64,000 bases of DNA from Iningainema tapete BLCC-T55. Its GTDB lineage: Bacteria > Cyanobacteriota > Cyanobacteriia > Cyanobacteriales > Nostocaceae. The notes beneath the pieces are model-generated. The model worked only from the letters and a program-made list of their open reading frames with translations, was not told the origin of the DNA and made no database searches. The stretch spans positions 1 through 64,000 of the forward strand of contig NZ_JACXAE010000063.1 of NCBI RefSeq assembly GCF_014698965.1, written 5' to 3'. A program made the translations under genes and the position numbers. Shown here one piece after another: positions 54,471 through 63,456 of the stretch; the first letter of the stretch is position 1, and every line of letters begins with the position of its first letter.

Positions 54471-55550
54471 ATGAAAACCACAACCGTGGCATCGTTAGTG
54501 GCAGTATTGCTGTTGATTCCTGCTATCAATCTTTTGGCTTTACCAGGTTCTTCCAGTATCCAAGTCAAGATGACGACGCAACCAAGCTTCAAGAATTTGG
54601 TTACAGGCGAGGTTATTAACCAGCGACTTGATCCGCAGGCTCTAGCAGTGCTTACTAAAGTAGCACAAGGGGGACCACCTCCCACCGATATTCCCGGCAA
54701 GCGTGCTGCTTTTAACAAAATCTTCAATCTGCTCTCAGGACCGCCAGAAGCTATCTTGAAAGTAGAAAACCTGACGATTGCCAGTTCCGGGGGAAAACTG
54801 CCTATTCGGCTATACCGCCCGAAGGAGGGTAAGCTACCAGTTCTAGTCTACTATCATGGTGGCGGATTTAACAAGGGTGATCTAAATAGCCACGATGCCG
54901 CACTGCGTTCCCTTGCTAATCGCGCTGGTTGTTTAATTGTAGCTGTTGATTATCGTCGCACCCCAGAACATCAGTTTCCAGCGCAGATTGATGATGCCTT
55001 TACTACGTTAAAGTGGGTAGCAGAAAATGCAGCACGCATCGGGGCTAATGCTGAGAAAATTGCTGTGGGAGGCGATAGTGTAGGCGGTAATTTAGCAGCG
55101 GTAACTGCCATGCGATCACGTGATCAAAAAGGACCAAAACTTGTCTTTCAACTGTTGATGTACCCCGTGACTGATGTTACCCTCAGTTCCCAATCTTGGC
55201 AGGAATTTGCCAACGGACCGTGGTTAACTAGGGATGGCGAGTACGAAGGATTCCACAAGCTGTATTTACCTGCGGGTATCGATCCTAAGCAACCCTACGT
55301 TTCCCCTCTGTTCGCACCAAACTTAAAAGGGTTGCCCCCAGCATTAGTTGTTGATGGTGAATTTGATCCCTACCGTGATGAAGGTCAAACTTACGCTAAG
55401 CGCTTGCAAGCGGCTGGTGTTCCTGTGACAGCAACAGTTTACCCTGGCATGATTCATGATTTTTTCCTCATGGCAGGAGCCACTGATGCAGGTAAGCGAT
55501 TGATTCAACAGTCTGCTAGTGCCTTGCAAAATGCCTTTGGCAGTATATGA
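54471..55550 (+). CDS. Secreted or anchored alpha/beta hydrolase of the HSL-type esterase group
   Basis: A 359-residue esterase or lipase. The N-terminal signal or anchor is at about 4-24. The oxyanion motif HGGGF is at about 128-132, the nucleophile is S203 in GGDSVGGN, the acid is in VDGEFDPYRDEG and the histidine is in PGMIHDF, giving a full Ser-Asp-His triad. The substrate is unknown, probably short-chain esters. ATG 54471 overlaps a HIP1 octamer (GCGATCGC just before), and there is no strong ribosome-binding site. It ends at the hairpin at 55581. Confidence 0.87.
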   Translation: MKTTTVASLVAVLLLIPAINLLALPGSSSIQVKMTTQPSFKNLVTGEVINQRLDPQALAVLTKVAQGGPPPTDIPGKRAAFNKIFNLLSGPPEAILKVENLTIASSGGKLPIRLYRPKEGKLPVLVYYHGGGFNKGDLNSHDAALRSLANRAGCLIVAVDYRRTPEHQFPAQIDDAFTTLKWVAENAARIGANAEKIAVGGDSVGGNLAAVTAMRSRDQKGPKLVFQLLMYPVTDVTLSSQSWQEFANGPWLTRDGEYEGFHKLYLPAGIDPKQPYVSPLFAPNLKGLPPALVVDGEFDPYRDEGQTYAKRLQAAGVPVTATVYPGMIHDFFLMAGATDAGKRLIQQSASALQNAFGSI

Positions 55551-55580
55551 GTGATGCGCAAATACTATGCTTATGACCAA

Positions 55581-55612
55581 AAATCTCACCACCGTAAATG
55601 GAGGTGAGATTT
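55581..55612 (+). terminator. Hairpin terminator after the hydrolase
   Basis: AAATCTCACC and GGTGAGATTT, perfect 10-base arms around a 12-base loop, lie between the convergent hydrolase and peroxiredoxin genes. Confidence 0.7.
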
Positions 55613-55628
55613 GTGCTCAATTCAAAAC

Positions 55629-56267
55629 TTACTTGTTGGGTTGTGGAGTCATCCGCAGGTAGGGTTTAATTTCCTGATATCCTTTGGGGAATTTCTCCTT
55701 GAGTACTTCGGGATCTTTAAGTGAGGGGACAATCACGCAATCATCGCCGTCTTTCCAGTCTGCTGGTGTCGCTACGCTGTAGTTGTCGGTTAATTGCAGT
55801 GAGTCAATTACGCGCAAAATCTCATCAAAGTTACGTCCGGTGCTGGGAGGATAGGTTAAGCTCAAACGCAGTTTCTTGTTAGGATCGATGATGAAGACGG
55901 TACGCACTGTTAACATTGCGTTGGCGTTGGGGTGGATCATGTCGTAAAGATCGGAAACTTTACGATCTGCGTCTGCCAAGATGGGGTAGTTGAGGGAGGC
56001 GTTCTGAGTTTCCTCGATGTCTCCTATCCATCCTTTGTGAGATTCAACGTCATCAACGCTCAGAGCGATCGCCTTGACGTTACGCTTGTCAAATTCTGGC
56101 TTCAACTTAGCAACTGTCCCTAGTTCGGTTGTGCAAACAGGTGTGAAGTCTGCGGGGTGAGAGAACAAGACTACCCAGCTATCGCCTGCCCAATCGTAAA
56201 AGTTTATGTCGCCGTGTGAAGATGCTTGGGTAAAGTTCGGTACTGTATCACCTAGACGGAGAGCCAT
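55629..56267 (-). CDS. 1-Cys peroxiredoxin (Prx6 type)
   Basis: A 212-residue thiol peroxidase that reduces hydrogen peroxide and alkyl hydroperoxides. The peroxidatic cysteine is C45 in PVCTTELG, with the conserved T and R in FTPVCTTE and RNFDEILRVIDSLQL. The long C-terminal domain (about 165-212) is typical of the Prx6 group, and no resolving CP motif is present. GGGAAA precedes ATG 56267. In heterocystous cyanobacteria this group is linked to protection against desiccation and oxidative stress. A single-gene unit. Confidence 0.93.
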   Translation of the reverse strand: MALRLGDTVPNFTQASSHGDINFYDWAGDSWVVLFSHPADFTPVCTTELGTVAKLKPEFDKRNVKAIALSVDDVESHKGWIGDIEETQNASLNYPILADADRKVSDLYDMIHPNANAMLTVRTVFIIDPNKKLRLSLTYPPSTGRNFDEILRVIDSLQLTDNYSVATPADWKDGDDCVIVPSLKDPEVLKEKFPKGYQEIKPYLRMTPQPNK

Positions 56268-56406
56268 GTGAGTTTCCCTGTGGTCAAAATGCCATGTGTA
56301 TTATACTTTGCCATCATGACATATATCCCCGGTTCACCGATTGAGCTTGGGCTGTTTGCAACAAAATTTTAAGATGTGCAACATATCACAAGAAACTGAG
56401 TTAAGA

Positions 56407-57597
56407 TTATAACCCTGATTTGGATAAAATTTGTTGATATGCCAGGATCATTTGACTGGCGATCGCATCCCAACTGTAATGTTTCAATGCATATTCTTGA
56501 GCGTTTAATCCCCGTCGATGACGTTCTTCCGGATTTTGCAAAGCGTTTCGCAGTAACTCAAAAACTGCTTGCACATCTGTGGCGCCTATCCATCCCGACT
56601 CACTTTCAAGCACTTCTTGACAAATATGTACTTGGTCGGATATAATAACAGGCTTTCCTGCTACCATCGCTTCGGCTACGGCAATACCAAAGTTTTCGTA
56701 GTAGGATGGCAAAACAAATAAGTCAGCAGCTTGCAATAGGGCAGACTTTAATTCACCAGAGACAAAACCAGTGATGGTAGAGTGCGATCGTAAGGGAGAA
56801 TTCTGGATCTGCAATTTGATCTTCTTCTCGTAATTTGGATCTTGAGGATTAGTACCAGCTAAGACAAAGTGAAAATTCAACCCTTGCTCTAAAAGCTTGG
56901 ATAAAGCTGGAATTAACAAATCCAACCCCTTTTTCGGATCGATGCGCGACATAAACAGCACCAAAGGCACATCCTCTGCTATCACAAACTGACTCCGCAC
57001 CACACTTCCCCCCTTCTTAAGGGGGGACTGAGGGGGGTTCACACCCAAAGGAATCACCAAATCTCGCGTAGTTACACCAAATCTTTCGGAGATTTTCGCC
57101 TCCTGAACACTAGTAAAATGAATTGCCCCTGCACCAGCTAAATTGGGACGTTCTAAAAGTGCGGCATATAGCTGTTTTAGCTGCCTTTTTTTGCGTAAAT
57201 CAGCTGGATCGAGAGTTCCCAAAGGACGCAGAATGTAAGGTAGTTTTTGCCGACGACACACAGTTGCCGCAAAACTACTTACAGGGGAGAATAAAGCGTG
57301 AATATGGGCTAAGTCAAACTCGTGGGCGTGATGATTTAACCACTTTAATAAGTCAAGAGAAAATTTGTAGCGACGAAACGGGGCGCAACGGAAGTAAATT
57401 ATTTGATAGCCATCCTGTTGCACTGGGGAATTGAGGGGAACATCCAAAGGTTTTTGATCTATATCGCCATTACTGTCGGTTGTGAGAACTGTGACTTCCA
57501 CTCCTGCCCGTGCCAATGCTGGTGCTAGTCCTAGTACCATTTGACTAGGACCACCGTAAATTAAAGAAATTGAAGGGACAATTTGCAGGATGCGCAT
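56407..57597 (-). CDS. GT4-type glycosyltransferase with an inserted repeat
   Basis: A 396-residue GT-B fold glycosyltransferase (GT4). The N-terminal domain begins IVPSISLIYGGPSQMVLGLAPALA, a typical donor-domain start is LFMSRIDPKKGLDLLIPAL, and the catalytic E..(7)..E pattern is at PSYYENFGIAVAEAM. The acceptor is unknown, perhaps exopolysaccharide or glycolipid. Between the domains the segment NPPQSPLKKGG is encoded by a GC-run hairpin repeat (57006-57042) inserted in frame. It is divergent from the CHAT-AAA gene by about 180 bases. Confidence 0.88.
   Translation of the reverse strand: MRILQIVPSISLIYGGPSQMVLGLAPALARAGVEVTVLTTDSNGDIDQKPLDVPLNSPVQQDGYQIIYFRCAPFRRYKFSLDLLKWLNHHAHEFDLAHIHALFSPVSSFAATVCRRQKLPYILRPLGTLDPADLRKKRQLKQLYAALLERPNLAGAGAIHFTSVQEAKISERFGVTTRDLVIPLGVNPPQSPLKKGGSVVRSQFVIAEDVPLVLFMSRIDPKKGLDLLIPALSKLLEQGLNFHFVLAGTNPQDPNYEKKIKLQIQNSPLRSHSTITGFVSGELKSALLQAADLFVLPSYYENFGIAVAEAMVAGKPVIISDQVHICQEVLESESGWIGATDVQAVFELLRNALQNPEERHRRGLNAQEYALKHYSWDAIASQMILAYQQILSKSGL
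57006..57042. repeat. C/G-run hairpin repeat inside the glycosyltransferase gene
   Basis: CCCCCCTT (57008-57015), three bases, then AAGGGGGG (57019-57026), followed by ACTGAGGGGGGTTC. It is translated as part of NPPQSPLKKGG in a surface loop between the two domains. It is of the same general type as the hairpin at 33115. Confidence 0.75.
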
Positions 57598-57778
57598 TAT
57601 TTGTTAGGAGTTAGGTGTTAAGATCACACCATATAATAAAAGATACTCTATCTAACTCCGAAGCGTCACTTAAATTTTTACAAAGAGCGATATTGCCGAA
57701 AAAGCTGGAAAGCTGCATACTCAAGGTGTATCAAAGCTTGAATGAAAATGTCAGCCCTGTGATTTCTCATTAGGTCAA

Positions 57779-59377
57779 ATGAGCGATAATACTCAAACCC
57801 GAAAAATCTTGCTGTTGTCAGCAAATCCTAGAGGTACAAGTAAGCTTCGTCTGGATGAGGAGATGCGCGAAATTAAAGAGGGGTTAAGACGGTCAAAAAA
57901 GCGTGACCTGTATTTAATAAATACAGCAGAAGCAGTACGCTACAGGGACATACACAGAGCTATTCTGGACTATGAACCACATATTATTCACTTTTGTGGG
58001 CATGGGGCTGGAGAAGAAGGCTTGGCATTTGAAGATGAGATGGGTAAAGTAAAGTTAGTTGATGCAGATGCAATAGCCGGATTATTTCAACTATTCGCTG
58101 ACCAAGTTGAGTGTATTGTCCTCAATGCTTGTTACTCAAAGTATCAGGCAGAAGAGATAGCTAGACATATTAACTATGTGGTAGGCATGAGTCAAGCAAT
58201 TCAAGATCAAGCAGCAATTGAATTTGCTGTGGGTTTCTATGATGCACTGGGAGCAGGTAGAAATTATGAGTTTGCCTATAAACTGGGTTGTAATGCGATT
58301 CCAATGGCAGGAATACCACAGGAGTTAATACCTCAACTTATCGTCAAAAGTAATTTACCCATATTATATAAGGAACCAACAACAAACATATATATTGAAC
58401 GACCTCCTATTGAAGAGAAATGTTACAAAGCAATTTTGCAACCTGGTGCGCTCATTCGGATTAAAGCTCCTCAGAGGATGGGAAAAACATTGCTGTTAGA
58501 GAAATTGCTCGACTATGCTAGAGAGCAGGGTTATCAGACAGCTAAATTAGATTTGAACCAAGCTGACCGTAATACCCTGACTAGCTTGAAAAGTTTTTTG
58601 CAATGGTTATGCGTCGATGTTTCTGACCGTTTAGAACTAGATGTAAAGGTGAATGACTATTGGCTAGAGAGTATCGGAATAAATACAAGCTGTACTCGTT
58701 ATTTTGAAAAATATTTATTAGCAAATATTGATAGTCCTTTGGTCTTTGCCATAGATAATTTTGAGCGACTCTTTAAATGTGAAAATATTTTCTCCGAATT
58801 TTGCTTACTCCTGCGAAGTTGGTATGAAACTGCTAAGCAAGGAGACAGAATGGGGAAAATTTGGAAAAAACTTAGGTTAGTGGTGGTTAATTCCACTGAA
58901 GTATATCCTACCCTAGATACCAATCGCTCACCGTTTAATGTTGGGTTGGCAATTGAGTTACCTGAATTTAACCAGCAGCAAGTGGAAGAAATGACTCATC
59001 TGTATGAATTAGATGGAGAATTGAAAGAAGATGGATTGAGTCAGCTGATGGGGTTGGTTGGAGGACATCCTTACTTGGTACAAGAGGCGATCGCTAACCT
59101 CAAAACTCAGCAAATGACTTTAGAGGAACTATTGAAACTTGCACCGACAGAACAGGGAATCTTTAGCCACCATCTGCGACAACAATTAGGATGTTTACAG
59201 GATGATTCTCAGCTAGAATCAGCTTATAAAAAAGTGGTAATGACGAATGAAACTGTGCGACTTAATCCGGAAATTACGTTCAAACTGCACAGTATAGGTT
59301 TGGTGAAAATTGTTCGTAATGATTGTGTTCCTAGCTGCGATTTATATCGTCAGTATTTTTCAGTGCATCTGGGGTGA
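57779..59377 (+). CDS. CHAT protease fused to an AAA-like NTPase domain
   Basis: A 532-residue protein. Residues about 8-185 form a CHAT (caspase-like) protease domain with the dyad H75 in HFCGHG and C118 in LNACYS, ending EFAYKLGCNAI. Residues about 200-530 form an AAA-like/STAND-type NTPase (AAA_35): Walker A KAPQRMGKTLL with K236, Walker B LVFAIDNFERL with D326, then GLVGGHPYLVQEAI, a family-typical sensor segment. It has no membrane segment. Three bases separate its stop from the next gene, so the pair is one unit. By analogy with CHAT systems it may cleave a target once a signal is sensed, but no target is known. Confidence 0.9.
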   Translation: MSDNTQTRKILLLSANPRGTSKLRLDEEMREIKEGLRRSKKRDLYLINTAEAVRYRDIHRAILDYEPHIIHFCGHGAGEEGLAFEDEMGKVKLVDADAIAGLFQLFADQVECIVLNACYSKYQAEEIARHINYVVGMSQAIQDQAAIEFAVGFYDALGAGRNYEFAYKLGCNAIPMAGIPQELIPQLIVKSNLPILYKEPTTNIYIERPPIEEKCYKAILQPGALIRIKAPQRMGKTLLLEKLLDYAREQGYQTAKLDLNQADRNTLTSLKSFLQWLCVDVSDRLELDVKVNDYWLESIGINTSCTRYFEKYLLANIDSPLVFAIDNFERLFKCENIFSEFCLLLRSWYETAKQGDRMGKIWKKLRLVVVNSTEVYPTLDTNRSPFNVGLAIELPEFNQQQVEEMTHLYELDGELKEDGLSQLMGLVGGHPYLVQEAIANLKTQQMTLEELLKLAPTEQGIFSHHLRQQLGCLQDDSQLESAYKKVVMTNETVRLNPEITFKLHSIGLVKIVRNDCVPSCDLYRQYFSVHLG

Positions 59378-59380
59378 ATC

Positions 59381-61837
59381 ATGGTTGACGAATATATCTT
59401 TTCTGGAAGTCTACCTGAAAATGCCAGCACCTATGTTAAGCGGGTAGCTGATGACGAATTGTATGAAGCGCTTACAGCAGGAAAGTTTTGTTATGTTTTG
59501 AATTCAAGACAAAGTGGAAAATCAAGCTTGCGCGTGAGAATAATGAGCCGCTTGAGTGAGGCTGGCGTAGAATGTGCATCTATTGATTTGTCATCTGTCA
59601 GTATTCAGAGTGCTACACAAGAAAATTGGTATGCAGATTTGATTGTTAAGCTAATTGATAGCTTTGCTCTGGATGTTGATTTCAAAGAATGGTGGGAAAA
59701 GAACCAGTTAAACTCATCGTTGCTGCGATTTCACAATTTTATAGAAAAGAAACTGCTTGTTGAAATTAGGGAAAATATTGTTATTTTCATTGATGAGATT
59801 GATAGTGTTCTCAGTCTCAACTTCCCCACTGATGACTTTTTTGCCTTTGTTCGTGCCTGCCACAATCAGCGTGTCGATAATCCCGAATACAATCGCCTAA
59901 CTTTTTGTTTGTTAGGAGTAGCATCGCCAAGCAATTTGATCAAAGATAAAAATCGCACTCCATTTAATATTGGTAGAGCCATCACTCTTAAGGGCTTTCA
60001 ATTACACGAAGCCGAGCCGTTAGAAAAGAGTTTACGGGGAAAATTTGGTAATCCCCAAGCGATAATGAAGGAAATCTTGGATTGGACGGGTGGACAACCA
60101 TTTCTGACGCAAAAGCTGTGTCAGTTCATGATTGAGGAATCTGAGAAGGAAAATTTTTGCACTGTTGAACAGGTGGTGCGATCTCGTATCATTGAGAATT
60201 GGGAATCTCAAGATGAACCAGAGCATTTGCGAACTATTCGCGACAGAATTCTTAGAGATGAGCAACGTGCTGGATATCTGCTGGAATTATATCAACAAAT
60301 TCGGCTTACAGAGGGGCAATCTGAGATTACAGGAGATGATACTCCAGAACAAAGCGATTTACAGCTTGCAGGGTTAGTTGTTAAGCAACAGAATAAGTTA
60401 AGAGTTTACAACCCCATCTATCAAGAGGTTTTTGATCAAAATTGGATTGAAACTCAATTAAGGAATTTGCGCCCCTACTCTGAGAATTTCAGATTTTGGG
60501 TTGCTTCTGGCGGTAAAGATGAATCGAGATATTTGCGGGGAAAGGCGTTACAGGATGCACTGGAATGGGCGAAAGATAAAAGTTTAAGTTACCAAGATAG
60601 GCAGTTTCTTGCAGCTAGTCAAACAAAGGAAAGAGAAGAGGACATAGCTGCTAAAGAAAAAGAAGCAGTATTAGAGAGAGAGATAAAAGATAAGGAAGCA
60701 GCACAAAAAAGGAATCAGGTACTGACTGAGGCTAATCAGAAAGCTCAAAAGCGGATTCGCATTGGAAGTGTTGTTTTAATTGTGACTTTGTTGGGAGCAG
60801 CCATCTCAGGAATACTGGCATTAGCTACTCTTAAACGTATCGAAGAACAGGCTCACAATCTCTCAGCGTTATCTAACCTAAGTGGAGAACTCCACAGCAA
60901 GAATAGGCAATTTGAAGCAGATGAAGTCAGGAGACAAATAGGTCTATCTTATGCAATTAAAGAAAACTATAAACTTCAACAAGCGCTACTGTTAAGTGGG
61001 ATCGCCTTTGCATATCAGAAGCTGGAACGATCTGAAGATGCCAAACAAAAAATTCAAGACAGCATGAAACTATTACAGGAAGAAGACATAAAAAATTCTC
61101 CTCAAAAAGATGAAGTTACCATCCATGTCTTAAACATACAAGGCACATTACTAAAAGAACAAGATAACAATACTGAGGCAATAGAAGCTTACACAAAAGC
61201 CTTCCACTTACTTAAATCAAATAGCTCCCAACTTAACCCTTTAAATCGGAATACGCAAATTATCAACACAAACACTGTGGAATCAGTCCATCGGGGATTA
61301 ATTCAGTTGCTTTCTACCATACCGACTCAAGGCAATGACTTGTTGAGTAAGGTTAGAGAATCTTTAAAAGAGTATTATTACATTGAACTACATCATCTAC
61401 TGGCAAATAAGAAGTGGGAGGCGGCTGATACGCTAACATCAAAGCTCATGCTTCATATTAGGAAGAAAGAAGAAAAAGTTTACTTGGATATTGAAGATCT
61501 AAATAAATTTTCCTGCAAAGACCTGCAAACAATCGACCAAGATTGGAAAAATAGCTCAAAGGGACGTTTTGGTTTTGGAGTGCAAAAGCAAATTTGGCTG
61601 GACACAGGAAACCGACCACAGGAATACAATAAGGAAAATTACACCAATTTTCTCTCAAGGACAGGATGGTATGATAGGGAGAGGGATATTTTTCTGAGCT
61701 ATGAGGAAGTGATCGATAAAATCCAAAACAGTAACTACCAGCTACGGGGAACCTTACCAACTCACAGCAGTAGGAACCGTTTCAACCCATTACAGCAATC
61801 TTTTCTCGCACACTTGTCTGTAAACTGTAAGATATAG
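59381..61837 (+). CDS. AAA-like NTPase with coiled coil, membrane helix, TPR-like repeats and C-terminal GUN4 domain
   Basis: An 818-residue protein. An AAA-like domain occupies about 10-350 (Walker A NSRQSGKSSL with K47, Walker B IVIFIDEIDSV with D138-E139, GWTGGQPFLTQKL-type sensor segment). An acidic/basic coiled coil follows at about 412-455, then one membrane helix (about 460-485, IGSVVLIVTLLGAAISGILAL) and two TPR-like units (about 535-615). The last part, about 665-800, is a GUN4 domain with YLDIEDLNKFSC.DLQTIDQDW and GRFGFGVQKQIW. GUN4 binds (Mg-)protoporphyrin, so tetrapyrrole or light/oxidative sensing is suggested. Its partner is the CHAT protein upstream. The fusion is unusual. 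Confidence 0.9.
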   Translation: MVDEYIFSGSLPENASTYVKRVADDELYEALTAGKFCYVLNSRQSGKSSLRVRIMSRLSEAGVECASIDLSSVSIQSATQENWYADLIVKLIDSFALDVDFKEWWEKNQLNSSLLRFHNFIEKKLLVEIRENIVIFIDEIDSVLSLNFPTDDFFAFVRACHNQRVDNPEYNRLTFCLLGVASPSNLIKDKNRTPFNIGRAITLKGFQLHEAEPLEKSLRGKFGNPQAIMKEILDWTGGQPFLTQKLCQFMIEESEKENFCTVEQVVRSRIIENWESQDEPEHLRTIRDRILRDEQRAGYLLELYQQIRLTEGQSEITGDDTPEQSDLQLAGLVVKQQNKLRVYNPIYQEVFDQNWIETQLRNLRPYSENFRFWVASGGKDESRYLRGKALQDALEWAKDKSLSYQDRQFLAASQTKEREEDIAAKEKEAVLEREIKDKEAAQKRNQVLTEANQKAQKRIRIGSVVLIVTLLGAAISGILALATLKRIEEQAHNLSALSNLSGELHSKNRQFEADEVRRQIGLSYAIKENYKLQQALLLSGIAFAYQKLERSEDAKQKIQDSMKLLQEEDIKNSPQKDEVTIHVLNIQGTLLKEQDNNTEAIEAYTKAFHLLKSNSSQLNPLNRNTQIINTNTVESVHRGLIQLLSTIPTQGNDLLSKVRESLKEYYYIELHHLLANKKWEAADTLTSKLMLHIRKKEEKVYLDIEDLNKFSCKDLQTIDQDWKNSSKGRFGFGVQKQIWLDTGNRPQEYNKENYTNFLSRTGWYDRERDIFLSYEEVIDKIQNSNYQLRGTLPTHSSRNRFNPLQQSFLAHLSVNCKI

Positions 61838-62320
61838 GCGTTCCAGTTAGTTGTAACAATATTTTTACAAAAGCACTTTCTACGCATTCACAGGCATTTG
61901 GGCAATTTCGATACCTGCTATTGTCATCAAAACCTGATCAAATATTATCAAACAACTGCATTGCTATTTTGGGGTCATAGCAGTTCGCCATAACAAACTT
62001 ATCAGCGACTGCTTGGACTTAGGTGGTTAAAGGTTCCCATTCTGCCCAAGGTAATCGCATTTGCCCTGGCAATGCTTTTGTGCTCTTAGCTTTAATCACT
62101 TTGGGAAGCTCACATTTTGCAATATGCTGTCACCACCGACAATTTAAATCGCACCGCGAGTAGCCCAAGTCCACTCAAGTGGACTGTAGAATCATGTTTA
62201 GTCCATTTGAGTGGTCTTCAACTATGATCCAGAAAATTTATTCTCTGGCGGGATATCGGACAGGTGCAAGATGTTAGTGGGTACAATGTTATCTTTTGTC
62301 CAAATGATTTTCCGTTCTGA
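61838..62320. other. Probable gene graveyard between the CHAT/GUN4 pair and a broken gene
   Basis: About 480 bases without an open gene. On the minus strand, from about 62080 to 61890, one frame reads protein-like fragments (LPGQMRLPWAEWEPLTT, stop, VQAVADKFVMANCYDPKIAM) interrupted by two stops, which looks like the decayed end of an unidentified gene. A short inverted pair CCACTCAAGTGG stands near 62171. Nothing else was recognised. Confidence 0.35.
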
Positions 62321-62885
62321 TTGTACTCAGGTAACGACGACGAGGTTCCACACTACCAGTTTGCCAAAGATTATCTGAAGGAATTACTATCGCCATTGGG
62401 TACAGTAGAACCTAGTCGCAAGCTAGCAGAAGAAATCCGAGAAATTGATGTTTACTACCCACTATCACTTCCACCGACTATCCCAGGGCAAGCGTTGGGA
62501 TTACTGTGGCGATTCGCAGCTACATCAGCACTATTTGAACCCTTTCGCAATGCGGTAAAAACAACTGAAGTTCTTAGTTACATGAGCAAACTATTTGATG
62601 TTTATGCTCAAATGGAACGGCAAGCTAAAAGTGATCGCACACCCTGAGAAGATTCTTTACCCCGTCTTTGGATTCTCTCCCCTACTGCTTCCGAATTTTC
62701 TTTAGACGGGTTTGGAACTAAAATGAATGAAGATAACTGGTTACCTGGTATTCATTTTTTTGGGAAAACATGGTGGGGGGGCGGTGCTAGCAATCCATCA
62801 ATTACTAGTGACTGAAGAAACTTTGTGGTTGCGAATATTAGGCAAAGACAGACGCAATCCACCTAAGAATAAATTCTTAGGCTAA
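62321..62885 (+). pseudogene. Decayed gene of a cyanobacterial 'FAKDYLKELLSP' family (unknown function)
   Basis: Three consecutive pieces of one protein are visible. Residues from 62321 (FAKDYLKELLSPLGTVE, REIDVYYPLS, LLWRFAATSALFEPFRNAV) run to an in-frame TGA at 62645. The same frame then continues (LWILSPTASEFSLDGFG, NWLPGIHFFGK) to about 62780. After a seven-G tract (62775-62781) the frame shifts by one and reads LAIHQLLVTEETLWLRILGKDR, ending at 62885. The order matches an uncharacterised family I recall from cyanobacteria (LWILTPTASE, VVIHQLP.TPETLWLRILGK). One nonsense mutation plus one frameshift means it is inactive, unless the G tract is a sequencing error. Confidence 0.65.
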
Positions 62886-62945
62886 TAGCTGAACTCGGCT
62901 GAAGCCGACTAGAACTTTCTAGAGTTTAGTCCGTTTTAACGGACT
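62862..62945. repeat. Cluster of short palindromic repeats
   Basis: CCTAAGAAT, AA, ATTCTTAGG (62862-62881) is a perfect 9-base palindrome, and AGTCCGTT, TT, AACGGACT (62928-62945) a perfect 8-base one, with a GGCTGAAGCC hairpin between them. Such CCTAAGAA / AGTCCGTT strings are common dispersed repeats in filamentous cyanobacteria. The first covers the end of the broken gene, suggesting insertion. Confidence 0.75.
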
Positions 62946-63036
62946 TAAGCTTTAAGCCCTTACCTTCGTCAAGGCTTTGGTGCTAGGAGAATGTTTTGAG
63001 GTAGCATGGAAGCAGAAAACATTAGTATTGATAAGT

Positions 63037-63456
63037 ATGTCTGCTAAAGATGTCTTTCATGAAGTTGTCAAGAGAGCTTTACAGAAGGACGGTTGGCAGA
63101 TTACTGACGATCCGCTCTCTATCAGTGTGGGTGGTGTAAAGATGTCAATTGATTTGGCAGCAGAAAAGTTGATTGCGGCAGAACGAGAAGGTAAAAAAAT
63201 TGCTGTTGAAGTCAAAAGCTTTCTAGAGAAGTCGTCTGCTATCTCGGAATTCCACACGGCATTAGGGCAATTTATCAACTATAGAGCGGCATTGAGGCGG
63301 CGAGAGCCAGAGCGTGTTTTGTACTTAGCAGTGCCTCTGACAACTGACAAAACATTTTTTCAACTTGATTTTCCCAAAGCAATGGTGGAGGAAAATCAGG
63401 TCAAAATGATTATTTATGATGCAGAGCGTGAGGTGATTGTCGAATGGAGAAATTAG
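63037..63456 (+). CDS. xisH: XisH-family protein (PD-(D/E)XK-like)
   Basis: A 139-residue XisH protein. XisH was first described as a factor controlling excision of the fdxN element in Anabaena heterocysts, but the family is common outside that element. The sequence shows a restriction-endonuclease-like core: DLAAEKLIAAEREGKKIAVEVKSF (D, E, K) and QFINYRAALRRREPERVLYLAVP. The frame opens earlier at 62977, but ATG 63037 (MSAKDVFHEVVKRAL) is the normal family start. It overlaps xisI by 13 bases and is clearly co-translated with it. Confidence 0.92.
   Translation: MSAKDVFHEVVKRALQKDGWQITDDPLSISVGGVKMSIDLAAEKLIAAEREGKKIAVEVKSFLEKSSAISEFHTALGQFINYRAALRRREPERVLYLAVPLTTDKTFFQLDFPKAMVEENQVKMIIYDAEREVIVEWRN

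Noticed and set aside
60032-60377. Alternative frames inside the AAA-GUN4 gene
   Set aside because: They overlap conserved AAA-like sequence in the main frame.
62862-62945. CRISPR-like repeat cluster
   Set aside because: The palindromes differ from one another and have no regular spacers; they are separate short hairpin repeats.
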